Source: Phaeovulum molybdatiresistens
GTDB taxonomy: Bacteria; Pseudomonadota; Alphaproteobacteria; Rhodobacterales; Rhodobacteraceae
NCBI RefSeq assembly: GCF_023544865.1
Contig: NZ_JAMJFX010000020.1
Span: 1-64,000, forward strand
Direction of reading: 5' to 3'
DNA: 64,000 nt
Both the position numbers and the translations under genes were made by a program. The notes under the pieces were generated by a model. It was not told the origin of the DNA and searched no databases. It saw only the letters and a list, made by a program, of their open reading frames with translations. Positions 1-8,072 of the stretch are shown here, piece by piece (the stretch's first letter is position 1; each line of letters opens with the position of its first letter).

Positions 1-47
1 GCTACATCAGCCCCATGGAGTTCGAGGCACGCGCTATGCTAGCTTAA
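1..47 (+). CDS. IS3-family transposase OrfB, C-terminal end only (partial at left edge)
   Basis: Reading in frame from position 3 gives YISPMEFEARAMLA followed by TAA at 45-47. The Y-[IL]-S-P-x-x-F-E ending is what I know from the C-terminus of the IS3-family OrfB integrase-like transposase, which carries out strand transfer of the element. Only about 15 codons lie inside the window, so the rest of the gene, including the DDE residues, is outside and cannot be judged. The terminal-repeat-like sequence directly after it supports the call. It could be an intact element or a remnant. Confidence 0.6.
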   Translation, partial: YISPMEFEARAMLA

Positions 48-77
48 CCTGCTGTCCACGAAACCGGTAGCAGGCCA
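1..77 (+). mobile_element. Right end of an IS3-family insertion sequence
   Basis: After the transposase stop, positions 53-77 read TGTCCACGAAACCGGTAGCA then GGCCA. This resembles the right terminal inverted repeat of IS3-family elements, which commonly read TGTCCA..AAACCGG..GCAG..CA. The left end and target duplication are outside the window. It lies about 130 bp from the 3' end of the integrase gene, consistent with an accessory island. The exact right boundary is inferred, not proven. Confidence 0.5.
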
Positions 78-130
78 AGCGGGAAAGTCCGGTCAGCACC
101 TCCACCGCAGGGCGGCAAAGAATCTTGCAA

Positions 131-146
131 TTAACCATGTGGTTAA
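131..146. repeat. Inverted repeat TTAACCA-TG-TGGTTAA downstream of the integrase
   Basis: Two 7-bp arms (131-137 and 140-146) are perfect inverted repeats around a 2-bp centre. The site is AT-rich in a GC-rich setting and lies between the insertion-sequence end and the integrase stop codon. It could be a protein-binding site of the mobile element or part of a weak terminator; no T-run follows. Function unknown. Confidence 0.4.
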
Positions 147-205
147 GCCCTCTCCTTCGGGGCAAGCTGCCGGGACTTACTGACTACATCTTGTGCGTTC
201 CGGTG

Positions 206-1546
206 TCAAGCACACTGCTGGCGAGCTATGGCAACCACCTTCCCGCCATCTTCGCCGCGAATGAAACGGCCCCAAGCCTCTGCCATGCCGCGCCGCCGCT
301 CGATCATGTCCGAGCGCCGATAGGCCCGCTCCACTTCGCTGCCGACGGTATGGGCCAGCGCGATTTCGGCCATGTCGCGTTCATAGCCCCGTTCCGCCGC
401 CCAATCGCGGAAGGTGCTGCGCAGCCCGTGCGGCACGGCTGGGCGTTTGTTGCGCGGATCAAGGAAGCCGTCGCGGCCCGCCTTCACCTCGGCTTCCTGC
501 ATCCGCCGCATGACTGCCGATAGCGTCATGTCGGACAGCATCCCCCCACGCGGGGCAGGAAAAACCAGCGCGCCCGCGTCGGGCCTTTGCCAATCGTCCG
601 CATCGCCCGCGCCCGACACTTCGCGAAGGATTGCCACCGCCTCGGGGGTCAGCGGCACGCGATGTTCCCGGCCTGCTTTCATCCGTGAAGCCGGAACGGT
701 CCAGACTGCTTGCCGTGTAGCAAGTGTAGCACGTGTAGCACCGGGGGCCGGTTCAAATTCGATTTCGCCCCACGTCATGCCGCGCACTTCGCCAGAGCGC
801 GCGCAGGTCAGCGTCAGGAATTGCAGCGCCCGCGCCGCCATGCCTTCGCGGCGTGCCAGTTCCTGCCACCAGCGCGGCACGTCAGAGAGCGCCAGGGCGG
901 GTTGATTTTCGGCCTTCGCCACCTTGGAAGGCTTTGCCAGCAGTTCGGACAGGTTGCCCGCCCAGCGGGCCGGATTGTCGCCCGTGCGATGCCCGGCCAC
1001 GGTCGCCCAGCTTAGAACGGCCTCGATCCGCCCGCGCAGCCGGGATGCGGTTTCGTTCTTGTCCAACCAGATCGGTTCCAGCACGCGCAGGACGTCGTGC
1101 CTCTCGATTGCCTGCACCTTCATCTTGCCCAGCACCGGGGCGGCGTAGGTGTCCAAGGTCGCGCGCCATTGCTTCCGGTGTTTGTCGTTCCGAAACTCTG
1201 CCGATTTCTTCGCTAGGAAAGTTTCCATCGCTTCCGCGAAGGTCAGAGCGTCCCGGCCCTTGCGCTTTTCGGCCAGAGGGTCGCCCCCATCCAGCGCGAT
1301 TTGCTTGTTCGCGGTCGCCTTGCGTCGTGCGGTCGCCAGGGACACAAGCGGGGGACTGCCCAAGCCGATTTCCCGCCGCTTGCCGTTCACGCTGATACGT
1401 TGCACCCAAAAGCGGGACCCGTTCGGTTCAACGCGAAGGTAAAGCCCGATGCCGCCGCCGTCGTGGTATTTGCCGGGGGCCAGGTCCGCGCCCAGCTTCG
1501 CCGCCGTGAGTGTGTTAGCCTTCCGCCGCTTCGGTTGATCCGACAT
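206..1546 (-). CDS. P4-type tyrosine recombinase / integrase
   Basis: The 446-residue protein has the layout of prophage/island integrases. An N-terminal arm-binding domain (DUF4102 type, about residues 10-95, with the LRVEPNGSRFWVQR strand region) is followed by a SAM-like core-binding domain (about 100-200) and a C-terminal catalytic domain. Catalytic residues are visible: the first Arg in TCARSGEVRG, a Lys in SRMKAGREHR, the H-x-x-R box HGLRSTFRDW, the second His in LAHTVG and the tyrosine in ERAYRRSD. Length is normal and the frame is intact, so it may be active. It would catalyse site-specific integration and excision of the island to its left. A tRNA-like 3' end about 145 bp upstream of its start may be the attachment site. 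An in-frame triplication of 9 bp lies in the catalytic domain. Confidence 0.93.
   Translation of the reverse strand: MSDQPKRRKANTLTAAKLGADLAPGKYHDGGGIGLYLRVEPNGSRFWVQRISVNGKRREIGLGSPPLVSLATARRKATANKQIALDGGDPLAEKRKGRDALTFAEAMETFLAKKSAEFRNDKHRKQWRATLDTYAAPVLGKMKVQAIERHDVLRVLEPIWLDKNETASRLRGRIEAVLSWATVAGHRTGDNPARWAGNLSELLAKPSKVAKAENQPALALSDVPRWWQELARREGMAARALQFLTLTCARSGEVRGMTWGEIEFEPAPGATRATLATRQAVWTVPASRMKAGREHRVPLTPEAVAILREVSGAGDADDWQRPDAGALVFPAPRGGMLSDMTLSAVMRRMQEAEVKAGRDGFLDPRNKRPAVPHGLRSTFRDWAAERGYERDMAEIALAHTVGSEVERAYRRSDMIERRRGMAEAWGRFIRGEDGGKVVAIARQQCA
715..741. repeat. Three tandem 9-bp units inside the integrase gene
   Basis: GTGTAGCA(A/C) occurs three times in succession at 715-723, 724-732 and 733-741. 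On the coding (minus) strand this adds in-frame residues reading ATRATLATR, in a loop of the catalytic domain between the first Arg and the Lys box. The unit length keeps the frame, so copy number could vary without breaking the gene. Confidence 0.6.
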
Positions 1547-1691
1547 TTAAACTTCCCCCTTTTCTTCCCCCAGTAAGGTCTAGAACAAGCTAGATTTTGC
1601 CGGAACAACTAGGACAATGAAAGCAGAAAAGCATTAATAAACATTGGCATGTTTGGCGTTGTCTGGAACGTGCGAGAATGCATTATGGCGG

Positions 1692-1706
1692 CCTCTCTCT
1701 CCGCCA
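1692..1706 (+). other. Putative attachment site: tRNA-Ser 3'-end-like sequence
   Basis: CCTCTCTCTCCGCCA matches what is expected for the last bases of a bacterial tRNA-Ser: T-stem 3' strand, acceptor 3' strand TCTCTCC, discriminator G, and CCA. The rest of the tRNA is absent upstream, so this is a displaced fragment rather than a gene. P4-type integrases typically use tRNA 3' ends as att sites. If so, the intact tRNA gene and second copy should lie to the left, outside the window. The match is judged from memory of tRNA-Ser ends. Confidence 0.45.
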
Positions 1707-1757
1707 CTTACCCACCTCTACAGCTTTGATTCAGCTGGCAAGTCGTCGTCGCGGATG

Positions 1758-1913
1758 TCACACTGCTGTCGCCCTTAGGTCAGTTAGCCCATGCTGAATC
1801 GGCCGGAACAATCCAGCCAGGCGACGGTCCAAGATCTGAACATCTTCCAATTGCGCGTAATGTTCCGGAAACCCTCTGGCCGCGCCCCAGCATACGGCGC
1901 GCTCAAGGGAACC
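1758..1913 (-). pseudogene. Possible 51-codon coding remnant
   Basis: The minus strand is open from an in-frame TAA at 1914-1916 to a TGA at 1758-1760, with protein-like composition (for example RGFPEHYAQLEDVQ) but no start codon or ribosome-binding site. I do not recognise a family. It could be the tail of a gene broken by integration, or chance. Confidence 0.2.
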
Positions 1914-2044
1914 TTACACCTCCGCGTTCCCTTCATCGCGTAGCGAAAATCCTGACCTTACGAAGGCGAAGCGGCCTTGGGAGCTCTACTGGGCACCACC
2001 CTACAGGAAAGCGAAGCCAATACCGGCCCACCCCGCTGGACGCC

Positions 2045-2569
2045 TCAATCCCCGGCCAGCAGCGGGCGCAGGCTGGAATCGATCACGCGCTGGGTCACCG
2101 GGCCGGCAAAGCGGAACAGAACCGTGCCATCGCCATCGACGACAAAGGTTTCCGGCACGCCATAGACGCCCCAATCCAGCGCCATGCGCCCCGTCGCATC
2201 GGCGCCGATCGCCTGATAGGGGTTTCCAAGCTCGGCCAGAAAGCCCAGGGCCTTGTCCGGCTGGTCCTTGTAATTCACGCCATAGACCGCGATGCCCTCA
2301 TCAGCCAGGGCCTGCAGATGCGGATGTTCCACCCGGCAGGGCGCGCACCAGCTGGCCCAGAAATTCACCAGCTTCAGATCGCCATCGCGCAGATCGGCAT
2401 CGGTGAAGGGCGCGCCCTCGCCCAGGGCCGTCAGCTGCACCGGCGGGGCGGATTTGCCGGCAAACGCCGTTGGCAGCTGGTTCGGATCCTCGCGCCCCAT
2501 GCCCCAGATAAACAGGCCCGCCAGCCCGGCAAAGACCAGCGGCGGCAGCAACATCAGCGGCTTAACCAT
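2045..2569 (-). CDS. ccmG: Thiol:disulfide interchange protein CcmG/DsbE
   Basis: The 174-residue periplasmic thioredoxin-fold protein is tethered by an N-terminal membrane helix (about residues 5-23). The redox motif WCAPC gives Cys75 and Cys78, set in the NFWASWC context typical of CcmG/DsbE. It reduces the CXXCH cysteines of apocytochrome c so that haem can be attached. It is the last gene of the ccm run, overlapping the end of ccmD by 8 bp, so it is almost certainly translated with it. Length is normal. It borders the island junction directly on its 3' side. Confidence 0.95.
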   Translation of the reverse strand: MVKPLMLLPPLVFAGLAGLFIWGMGREDPNQLPTAFAGKSAPPVQLTALGEGAPFTDADLRDGDLKLVNFWASWCAPCRVEHPHLQALADEGIAVYGVNYKDQPDKALGFLAELGNPYQAIGADATGRMALDWGVYGVPETFVVDGDGTVLFRFAGPVTQRVIDSSLRPLLAGD

Positions 2570-2723
2570 CGCGCCGGCCCATCCGTTCTTCCTGCGCCTG
2601 CAACGCGCGTTTCACCCTTGCGCCCTGCCACAGGCTGACACCGACAAGCGCCACCAACAGCGCCAGTGTGGCGCCATATGAGCCCAGCACCGTAACCGCA
2701 TATTTCCCCAGATCCGGCATCAT
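2562..2723 (-). CDS. ccmD: Haem exporter subunit CcmD
   Basis: A small 53-residue protein with one membrane helix (about residues 8-31, SYGATLALLVALVGVSLW) followed by a basic tail (VKRALQAQEERMGRRDG). This is the usual shape of CcmD, which helps release holo-CcmE from the CcmABC complex. Its first ATG overlaps the ccmC stop codon (ATGA), and a second ATG follows at 2720. Position between ccmC and ccmG is the standard order. The call rests on context, size and topology because CcmD sequences are poorly conserved. Confidence 0.9.
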   Translation of the reverse strand: MMPDLGKYAVTVLGSYGATLALLVALVGVSLWQGARVKRALQAQEERMGRRDG

Positions 2724-3448
2724 GCCATCCGCTCCCTTGCTTCCAGCGCCTTCAGGCGACGGGCGCGGATCTCGGTCCGGGTGCGAACCAGAACCAGCGC
2801 CACGAACAACAGGATGAACCCGGCAATGCACACCAGAAGCGGCAGCCAATAGACATCCGAGATGTTTTCTTCCTTGTCCAGCGACAGCGTCGCACCCTGA
2901 TGCAGGCCCTGGTTCCAGAAATTCACCGCATAGCGCGACAGCACCGCGAACACCGACCCCACAAGACACAGCACCCCGGTCAAATCGGCGGCCGTGTCGG
3001 GATTGTCGATCGCCCCCCACAGCGCGATATAGCCCAGATAGAACAGGAACAGGATCAGGAAGGACGTCAGCCGCGGGTCCCATTCCCACCAGGTGCCCCA
3101 CATCGGCTGCCCCCAAAGCGCGCCGGTGATCAGCGCGATCAGCGTCATCACCATGCCCACGGGGGCGGCGGCCTTGGCTGCCAGCGCGCTGACATGGTGG
3201 CGCCGGATCAGCCAGACCAACGAGGTCACCAGCATCATCACCCAGATGTTGATCGCCATCATCGCGGCGGGCACATGCAGGTAGATGATCTTGACGGTGG
3301 ACCCCTGCTTGTAGTCATCCGGCGTCAGGAAGAACCCCCAGACCAGCCCCGTGACCAGCGTCAGCGCCGCCAGCGCCGCCACCCAGGGCAGCAGCCAGGC
3401 AGAGGTTTCCATGAATTTTTTCGGGTTGGCATATTCCCAGATCGACAT
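2720..3448 (-). CDS. ccmC: Haem exporter / holo-CcmE assembly protein CcmC
   Basis: A 242-residue, six-helix membrane protein of the haem-handling family. The tryptophan-rich periplasmic signature WGTWWEWD is at residues 117-124. Two conserved histidines, His58 (in YLHVPAAMM) and His183 (in NQGLHQGA), fit the axial haem ligands of the family. It loads haem onto CcmE in the periplasm. It overlaps ccmD by 4 bp. The gap to ccmB upstream is only 63 bp, so it belongs to the same transcript. Confidence 0.96.
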   Translation of the reverse strand: MSIWEYANPKKFMETSAWLLPWVAALAALTLVTGLVWGFFLTPDDYKQGSTVKIIYLHVPAAMMAINIWVMMLVTSLVWLIRRHHVSALAAKAAAPVGMVMTLIALITGALWGQPMWGTWWEWDPRLTSFLILFLFYLGYIALWGAIDNPDTAADLTGVLCLVGSVFAVLSRYAVNFWNQGLHQGATLSLDKEENISDVYWLPLLVCIAGFILLFVALVLVRTRTEIRARRLKALEARERMA

Positions 3449-3511
3449 GGGTTCTCGCTACTTTCCTGTTACTTGGCGCTCAAGTCACTATCACGAGAGC
3501 GCCGCGCGTCT

Positions 3512-4168
3512 CTAGCGCAGATTGACGCGGATCGCCGCGGCCGAGGCGAAAGGCACCAGCGCCACGGTGGCCGCGGTGATCCCCCCCAGCATCAAAAGGG
3601 GCGTGGCGGTTGCCATGTCACCGGCACCGCGTCGGACCAACTCGGCCCCGAAGATCAGCGTGGGCACATAAAGCGGCAGCACCAGCAGCGACAGCAACAG
3701 CCCGCCGCGCTTCAACCCCACCGTCAGCGCCGCGCCGAACGTGCCCAGCACAGACAGCGCCGGCGTGCCAAGCGCCAGCGACAGCACCAGCCACCAGACC
3801 GCCGCCCCGTCCAGATGCAACAGCACACCAAAAACCGGCGCGGCCACCACCAGCGGCAGTCCCGTGGTGATCCAATGCGCCACCGCCTTCATCGTCACCA
3901 CGCCTTCCAGCGGGATCGGCGCAGTGGCCAGCAGATCCAGCGAGCCATCCTCGAAATCCAGCGCAAAGATGCGGTCCAGCGACAACAGACAGGCCAGCAG
4001 CGCCCCCAGCCACAAAATCCCCGGCGCGATGCGGCCAAGCATGCCGCCCTCGGGGCCGACGCCAAAGGGCACCAGCGTGACCACGATCAGAAAGAACGCA
4101 AGCCCCAGACCAAAGCCGCCCCCCGCCCGCACCGCAAGCCGAAGATCCCGGAACAACAGCGCAATCAT
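3512..4168 (-). CDS. ccmB: Haem ABC exporter permease CcmB
   Basis: A 218-residue hydrophobic protein with about six predicted membrane segments, beginning MIALLFRDLRLAVRAG, the usual CcmB opening. With CcmA it forms the ABC module that uses ATP to free holo-CcmE from CcmC. It lies between ccmA and ccmC in the same direction. The 109-bp gap to ccmA carries a dispersed repeat, unusual inside an operon and likely an intercistronic mRNA structure. Family length is normal. Confidence 0.95.
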   Translation of the reverse strand: MIALLFRDLRLAVRAGGGFGLGLAFFLIVVTLVPFGVGPEGGMLGRIAPGILWLGALLACLLSLDRIFALDFEDGSLDLLATAPIPLEGVVTMKAVAHWITTGLPLVVAAPVFGVLLHLDGAAVWWLVLSLALGTPALSVLGTFGAALTVGLKRGGLLLSLLVLPLYVPTLIFGAELVRRGAGDMATATPLLMLGGITAATVALVPFASAAAIRVNLR

Positions 4169-4198
4169 GCCCGCCCCCCGCCAAAGTCGCCACTGCCC

Positions 4199-4232
4199 GC
4201 TTCTTCTTGGCCCAAATACTCCCCGCGGAGCG
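4199..4232 (-). repeat. Dispersed intergenic repeat, GAAGAAG type, between ccmA and ccmB
   Basis: On the minus strand this reads ...GGAGTATTTGGGCCAAGAAGAAGC, following a small CGCTCCGCGGGGAG stem. It is a member of the family also seen near 10.7, 28.7, 28.9, 41.4 and 50.8 kb. It lies just downstream of the ccmA stop codon, as do other copies relative to their genes. Confidence 0.75.
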
Positions 4233-4277
4233 TCCCGCCCCCGCCGCAGATCCCCCGCCCGGTCATGCGCCCATCAC

Positions 4278-4910
4278 TCATGCAAATGCCTCATCAAAGC
4301 CGCCGGTGATGCCGCCCTCTTCGGGGCTGCGCGCCTTGTAGGGGGCCAGGTCCAGAACCTCGGCCTCGGGGATGCCCAGGTCGATATGCGTGGCCATCAG
4401 CGCCGAACCACCGCCCGCCAGATGCGCGCGCACCGCCTCTGCAAACAGCGCCACCGAATCGACATCCAGCGACACCGTCGGCTCATCCAGCACCCAGACC
4501 GGCCGCCCGGTCACCAGCAGCCGCGCCAGGCCCAGCCGGCGCTTTTGCCCGGCCGACAGGCTCATCGCCGCGCGGTCGGCCAGGGCGCGCAGGTTCATCC
4601 GCGCCAGCGCCGGGGCAATATCGCCCGTGCCATAGACCGCAGCCCAGAACCGCAGGTTTTCCGTCACGGTCAAGGTGGCCTTCAGCCCATCGGCATGGGC
4701 GGCATAGGCGATCGCCTCGGGCGGCACCGACACCTGCCCCGCCAGCGGCGGCTGCAGCCCCGCCAGCGTGCGCAACAACGTGGTCTTGCCAATGCCATTG
4801 GGCCCGCGCAACACCAGCGCCCGCCCCGGCTCCAGCCGGAAGCTCAGCCCCTCCAGAACGGGAAGGCCGCCACGGCTGACGGCAAGATCGGTCACGGTAA
4901 GCGCATTCAT
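4278..4910 (-). CDS. ccmA: Haem ABC exporter ATP-binding protein CcmA
   Basis: A 210-residue ABC ATPase. Walker A is GPNGIGKTT (residues 36-44), the signature is LSAGQKRR (118-125), Walker B ends in VLDEP (140-144), and the switch His is in ATHID (His175). Length fits CcmA, which is shorter than most ABC ATPases. It is first in the ccm block, 38 bp after the Mth938-like gene. It powers release of holo-CcmE during cytochrome c biogenesis at the inner membrane. Confidence 0.95.
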   Translation of the reverse strand: MNALTVTDLAVSRGGLPVLEGLSFRLEPGRALVLRGPNGIGKTTLLRTLAGLQPPLAGQVSVPPEAIAYAAHADGLKATLTVTENLRFWAAVYGTGDIAPALARMNLRALADRAAMSLSAGQKRRLGLARLLVTGRPVWVLDEPTVSLDVDSVALFAEAVRAHLAGGGSALMATHIDLGIPEAEVLDLAPYKARSPEEGGITGGFDEAFA

Positions 4911-4948
4911 GCCTTTGCCTTATCGGATGCAGGCCGCGGCGGAAAGGG

Positions 4949-5320
4949 TCACGGCGCGGTTTCGCCCGGCATGGGATAAAGCGCCGCAGCCACGCGCCGG
5001 CCTTCGGACAACAGCACATTATAGGTGCGCGCCGCAGAAGGCGTGGACATCGGTTCCGCCATCAACCCGATGCCTTCCAGCGCCGCCACGAAAGTGCGCG
5101 GCAGATGGGCGATCTCAGGGCCCGTGCCAACGAAGACCACATCGACCAGCCCCTGCAGCGCGCGCAAAGGTTCCAGATCACCATAGCCCGCCCAGTCACA
5201 GGCCGCCTCGGCCCGGATCAACATGCCGCCGCGATGCACCTGCCCCGCGACCCGGAAGAACCCCGGCCCATAGCCGTCGATGGGCAGGGCCGCGCCGAAA
5301 TTCGTCTCAATCAGCGGCAT
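4949..5320 (-). CDS. Mth938-like domain protein (NDUFAF3/DUF498 family)
   Basis: A 123-residue cytosolic protein with the family's middle motif VDVVFVGTGPE and the end motif STPSAARTYNVLLSEGRRVAAAL. The eukaryotic relative NDUFAF3 assists complex I assembly; the bacterial role is not settled. It overlaps the secF 3' end by 14 bp and is 38 bp from ccmA, so it links the sec and ccm blocks. The secF link is a recurrent alphaproteobacterial arrangement as far as I recall. Confidence 0.85.
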   Translation of the reverse strand: MPLIETNFGAALPIDGYGPGFFRVAGQVHRGGMLIRAEAACDWAGYGDLEPLRALQGLVDVVFVGTGPEIAHLPRTFVAALEGIGLMAEPMSTPSAARTYNVLLSEGRRVAAALYPMPGETAP

Positions 5321-6290
5321 CGGTCTTTTCCGTGAAGAACCGCGCGTCGCCGTCGTCCTTCTTCTTCGGATCGCGGTTCAGGCCCAGGAACAGCACGATG
5401 TTCTTGGCCATGAAGACCGACGACCAGGTGCCGATGATCACGCCAAAAGTGATCGCAAAGACAAAGCCGCGGATCACATCGCCGCCCAGGATCAGCAGCG
5501 CGATCAGCGCGATCAGCGTGGTGCCCGAGGTCATCACCGTGCGCGACAGCGTTTCATTGACCGACAGGTTCATCACATCGCGCAGCGGCATCGTCTTGTA
5601 TTTCATCAGATTTTCGCGAAGCCGGTCGAACACCACCACGGTGTCGTTGATCGAATAGCCCAAAATCGTCAGCAGCGCCGCGATGGTGGCCAGATCAAAC
5701 CGGATCTGCAACAGCGCAAAGACCCCCATGGTCACGATGACATCATGCACCAGCGCCGCCACCGCGCCGATGCCGAACTGCCATTCGAAGCGCAGCCAGA
5801 TATAGAACAGGATCGCCGCCATCGCCCCCAGCACCGCCAGGATCGCGGTCTGCACCAGTTCGCCCGACACTTTCGGCCCCACCGATTCGACCGAGGCGAA
5901 GCGGATCGACGGGTCCGCCCCCTGCAACGCCGCCTCGACCGCGGCGACCACCTGCGGCGTGACCGATTCCGCCCCCTCTTGCGCCTGAATGCGGATCATC
6001 GCCACATTCTGATCGGGGCCGAAGGTCGGGTCAAAGACCTCGGTGATGGACACATCGCCCAGGTCCAGCGGTGCGATCGCCTGGCGATAGCCGCCCACAT
6101 CCACCGCCGCCGTGCTTTCGGTGCGGATCGTGGTGCCGCCGCGGAAATCGATGCCGAAGTTCAGCCCCATCACCAGCACCAGGATGACCGAGGCGATCAT
6201 CGCCACGACCGAGATGCCAAAGGTCAGCCACTGGGCGCGGAAGAAATCCCAATTGGTGGTCTCGGGGACAAGTTTCAGACGGAATGCCAT
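5307..6290 (-). CDS. secF: Protein translocase accessory subunit SecF
   Basis: A 327-residue RND-type membrane protein. The N-terminal signature GIDFRGG is at residues 46-52, followed by a periplasmic domain and a C-terminal block of five helices (for example SINDTVVVFDRLRENL, typical of SecF). With SecD and YajC it uses proton motive force to aid late steps of Sec export. Only 12 bp separate it from secD. Separate secD and secF genes are the usual proteobacterial arrangement. Confidence 0.97.
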   Translation of the reverse strand: MAFRLKLVPETTNWDFFRAQWLTFGISVVAMIASVILVLVMGLNFGIDFRGGTTIRTESTAAVDVGGYRQAIAPLDLGDVSITEVFDPTFGPDQNVAMIRIQAQEGAESVTPQVVAAVEAALQGADPSIRFASVESVGPKVSGELVQTAILAVLGAMAAILFYIWLRFEWQFGIGAVAALVHDVIVTMGVFALLQIRFDLATIAALLTILGYSINDTVVVFDRLRENLMKYKTMPLRDVMNLSVNETLSRTVMTSGTTLIALIALLILGGDVIRGFVFAITFGVIIGTWSSVFMAKNIVLFLGLNRDPKKKDDGDARFFTEKTDAAD

Positions 6291-6302
6291 GGTCGTTGCC
6301 CC

Positions 6303-7967
6303 CTATACCGTGATCGTCTTGGGCCGGCGCCAGTCGAACCAGATCACCAGCAAAAGCCGTGTCACGAAGATCGCCGTGAAAACGGATGTGACGATGCCGA
6401 TGCCCAGCGTCACCGCAAAGCCCCGCACCGGACCGGATCCGACCATGAACAGGATCGCCGCGGTCATGAAGGTGGTGAAGTTGGCGTCGAAAATCGCCGA
6501 CATGGCTTTTTCATAGCCAAGTTCTATGGCGCGGGCCGGGCCCCGCGCGGTCTTCAGCTCTTCGCGGATGCGTTCGAAGACCAGCACATTGGCATCGACC
6601 GCCATGCCGATGGTCAGCACGATCCCCGCGATGCCCGGCAGCGTCAGCGTGCCGCCGATCATCGACAGGATGCCAAAGATCAGCGCGATGTTCAGCCCCA
6701 GCGCGACCGAGGCCATCGCCCCGAACAGCCCGTAGCTTGCGATGATGAAGACCACCACCGCGACCAGCCCGACCAGCGCCGCAACGCGCCCCGCGTCGAT
6801 GCTGTCTTGCCCCAGCTCGGGGCCGATGGTGCGTTCCTCCAGGAAGGTCATTTCCGCCGGCAACGCGCCCGCGCGCAGCAGAACGGCCAGGTTAGTCGCC
6901 TCTTCCACGGTGAAATTGCCGGTGATGATGCCCGACCCGCCGGGGATGTGCGAATTGATCCGCGGCGCCGAAATCACCTTGTCATCCAGAACGATGGCGA
7001 ACAGCTGGCCGATATTGTTGGCGGTATAGTCGCCAAAGGCCCGCGCCCCGGTGGGGTTGAAGCGGAAGGCCACGGCCGGAAAGCCGTTCTGGTCCACATC
7101 GGGGCGGGCATCGACCAGATCCTCGCCGGTGACGACGGGGCTGTCTTCCAGGATGTAGAAGGCGCCGTCGCGTTCGGCATCGGGCAGGATCACATTGCCC
7201 ACGCCCGGATTGGCCGATCCGTCGCCGGTCGATCCGATCACCGGATGGAAGGTCAGCTTGGCGGTGGTGCCGATCAGCGCCTTCAGCTCTTCGGCGGACC
7301 CGATGCCGGGCACCTGGATCAGGATGCGGTCGCTGCCCTGGCGCTGGATCGTGGGTTCGCGGGTGCCCACCTCATCGACGCGGCGGCGGATGATCTCAAG
7401 GCTTTGCTGGATCGTGCGGTCGTCGCTGGCGGTGCGTTCCGCCTCGGACAAGGTTACAACAATCTGATCGCCCTCGGCACGCAGCACGATATCGGTCTGG
7501 CCCACCCCGGTCAGGGTGACGACCGGGCTGGCAAGGCCCCGGGCGATTTCCAGCGCGCGCGCCATCTGCGACGGCTCGCCGATCTGGATGCGCAGCTCAT
7601 CAGGGGCTGAAGGGGCGCGGCGCACCGCGCCGATCGTGGCGCGTTCATCGGCCAGCGCGCGGCGCATCTCGGGCCACAGCCCGTCCATCCGCGCCTTGTA
7701 GACATCGGCCACCTGCACCTCGGCCAGAAGATGCGCGCCCCCGCGCAGATCCAGGCCCAGGTTCACCAACCCCGAGGGCAGCCAGTCGGGCCAGGCCGCG
7801 CGCGCCACTTCCTGTTCAGGCGTCAAAAAGCCTGCCCGTTCGGCGGCGGCGATGGCATCGTTATGCCCTTCAACGCGCGAATAGAACAGGTTCGGCGTGG
7901 CGGTGATCACGCCCAGAAGGCAGATCGCTATGATCAGCAGGCGCTTCCAAAGCGGAATTTGCAGCAT
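6303..7967 (-). CDS. secD: Protein translocase accessory subunit SecD
   Basis: A 554-residue protein with an N-terminal helix (about residues 8-25), the LGLDLRGG signature at about residues 70-77, a large periplasmic P1 region, and six C-terminal helices containing MAVDANVLVFERIREEL. It partners SecF in promoting protein release on the periplasmic side of the Sec channel. Its length is somewhat shorter than the E. coli protein but usual for alphaproteobacteria. The upstream 105-bp gap to yajC contains a short tandem of GGTTCTGGTC units. Confidence 0.97.
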   Translation of the reverse strand: MLQIPLWKRLLIIAICLLGVITATPNLFYSRVEGHNDAIAAAERAGFLTPEQEVARAAWPDWLPSGLVNLGLDLRGGAHLLAEVQVADVYKARMDGLWPEMRRALADERATIGAVRRAPSAPDELRIQIGEPSQMARALEIARGLASPVVTLTGVGQTDIVLRAEGDQIVVTLSEAERTASDDRTIQQSLEIIRRRVDEVGTREPTIQRQGSDRILIQVPGIGSAEELKALIGTTAKLTFHPVIGSTGDGSANPGVGNVILPDAERDGAFYILEDSPVVTGEDLVDARPDVDQNGFPAVAFRFNPTGARAFGDYTANNIGQLFAIVLDDKVISAPRINSHIPGGSGIITGNFTVEEATNLAVLLRAGALPAEMTFLEERTIGPELGQDSIDAGRVAALVGLVAVVVFIIASYGLFGAMASVALGLNIALIFGILSMIGGTLTLPGIAGIVLTIGMAVDANVLVFERIREELKTARGPARAIELGYEKAMSAIFDANFTTFMTAAILFMVGSGPVRGFAVTLGIGIVTSVFTAIFVTRLLLVIWFDWRRPKTITV

Positions 7968-8072
7968 GGCGCGGTCGGGTCCCCCGGTCGGTTCTGGTCG
8001 GTTCTGGTCGGATGCGTCAGGCTCGGTTCCCCGGCCGGCCCAGCCAGGCCGGCGCGGTCCGATCGTGTCAGC

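Larger units (their letters stand above)
1547..2044. other. Gene-poor junction between integrase and ccmG
   Basis: About 500 bp with no convincing gene. It holds an AT-rich leader of the integrase (1560-1670), the tRNA-Ser-like 15-mer at 1692-1706, and a 340-bp stretch (1707-2044) with base composition unlike the flanking chromosome. The minus strand has one 51-codon stop-to-stop frame (1758-1913) that looks codon-like but has no start. I read this as the scar or edge of an integrated element. Confidence 0.5.

Noticed and set aside
7985..8006. LexA-type box between secD and yajC
   Set aside because: GTTC occurs twice, but the spacing is six bases, not seven, and it arises from a short GGTTCTGGTC tandem repeat.
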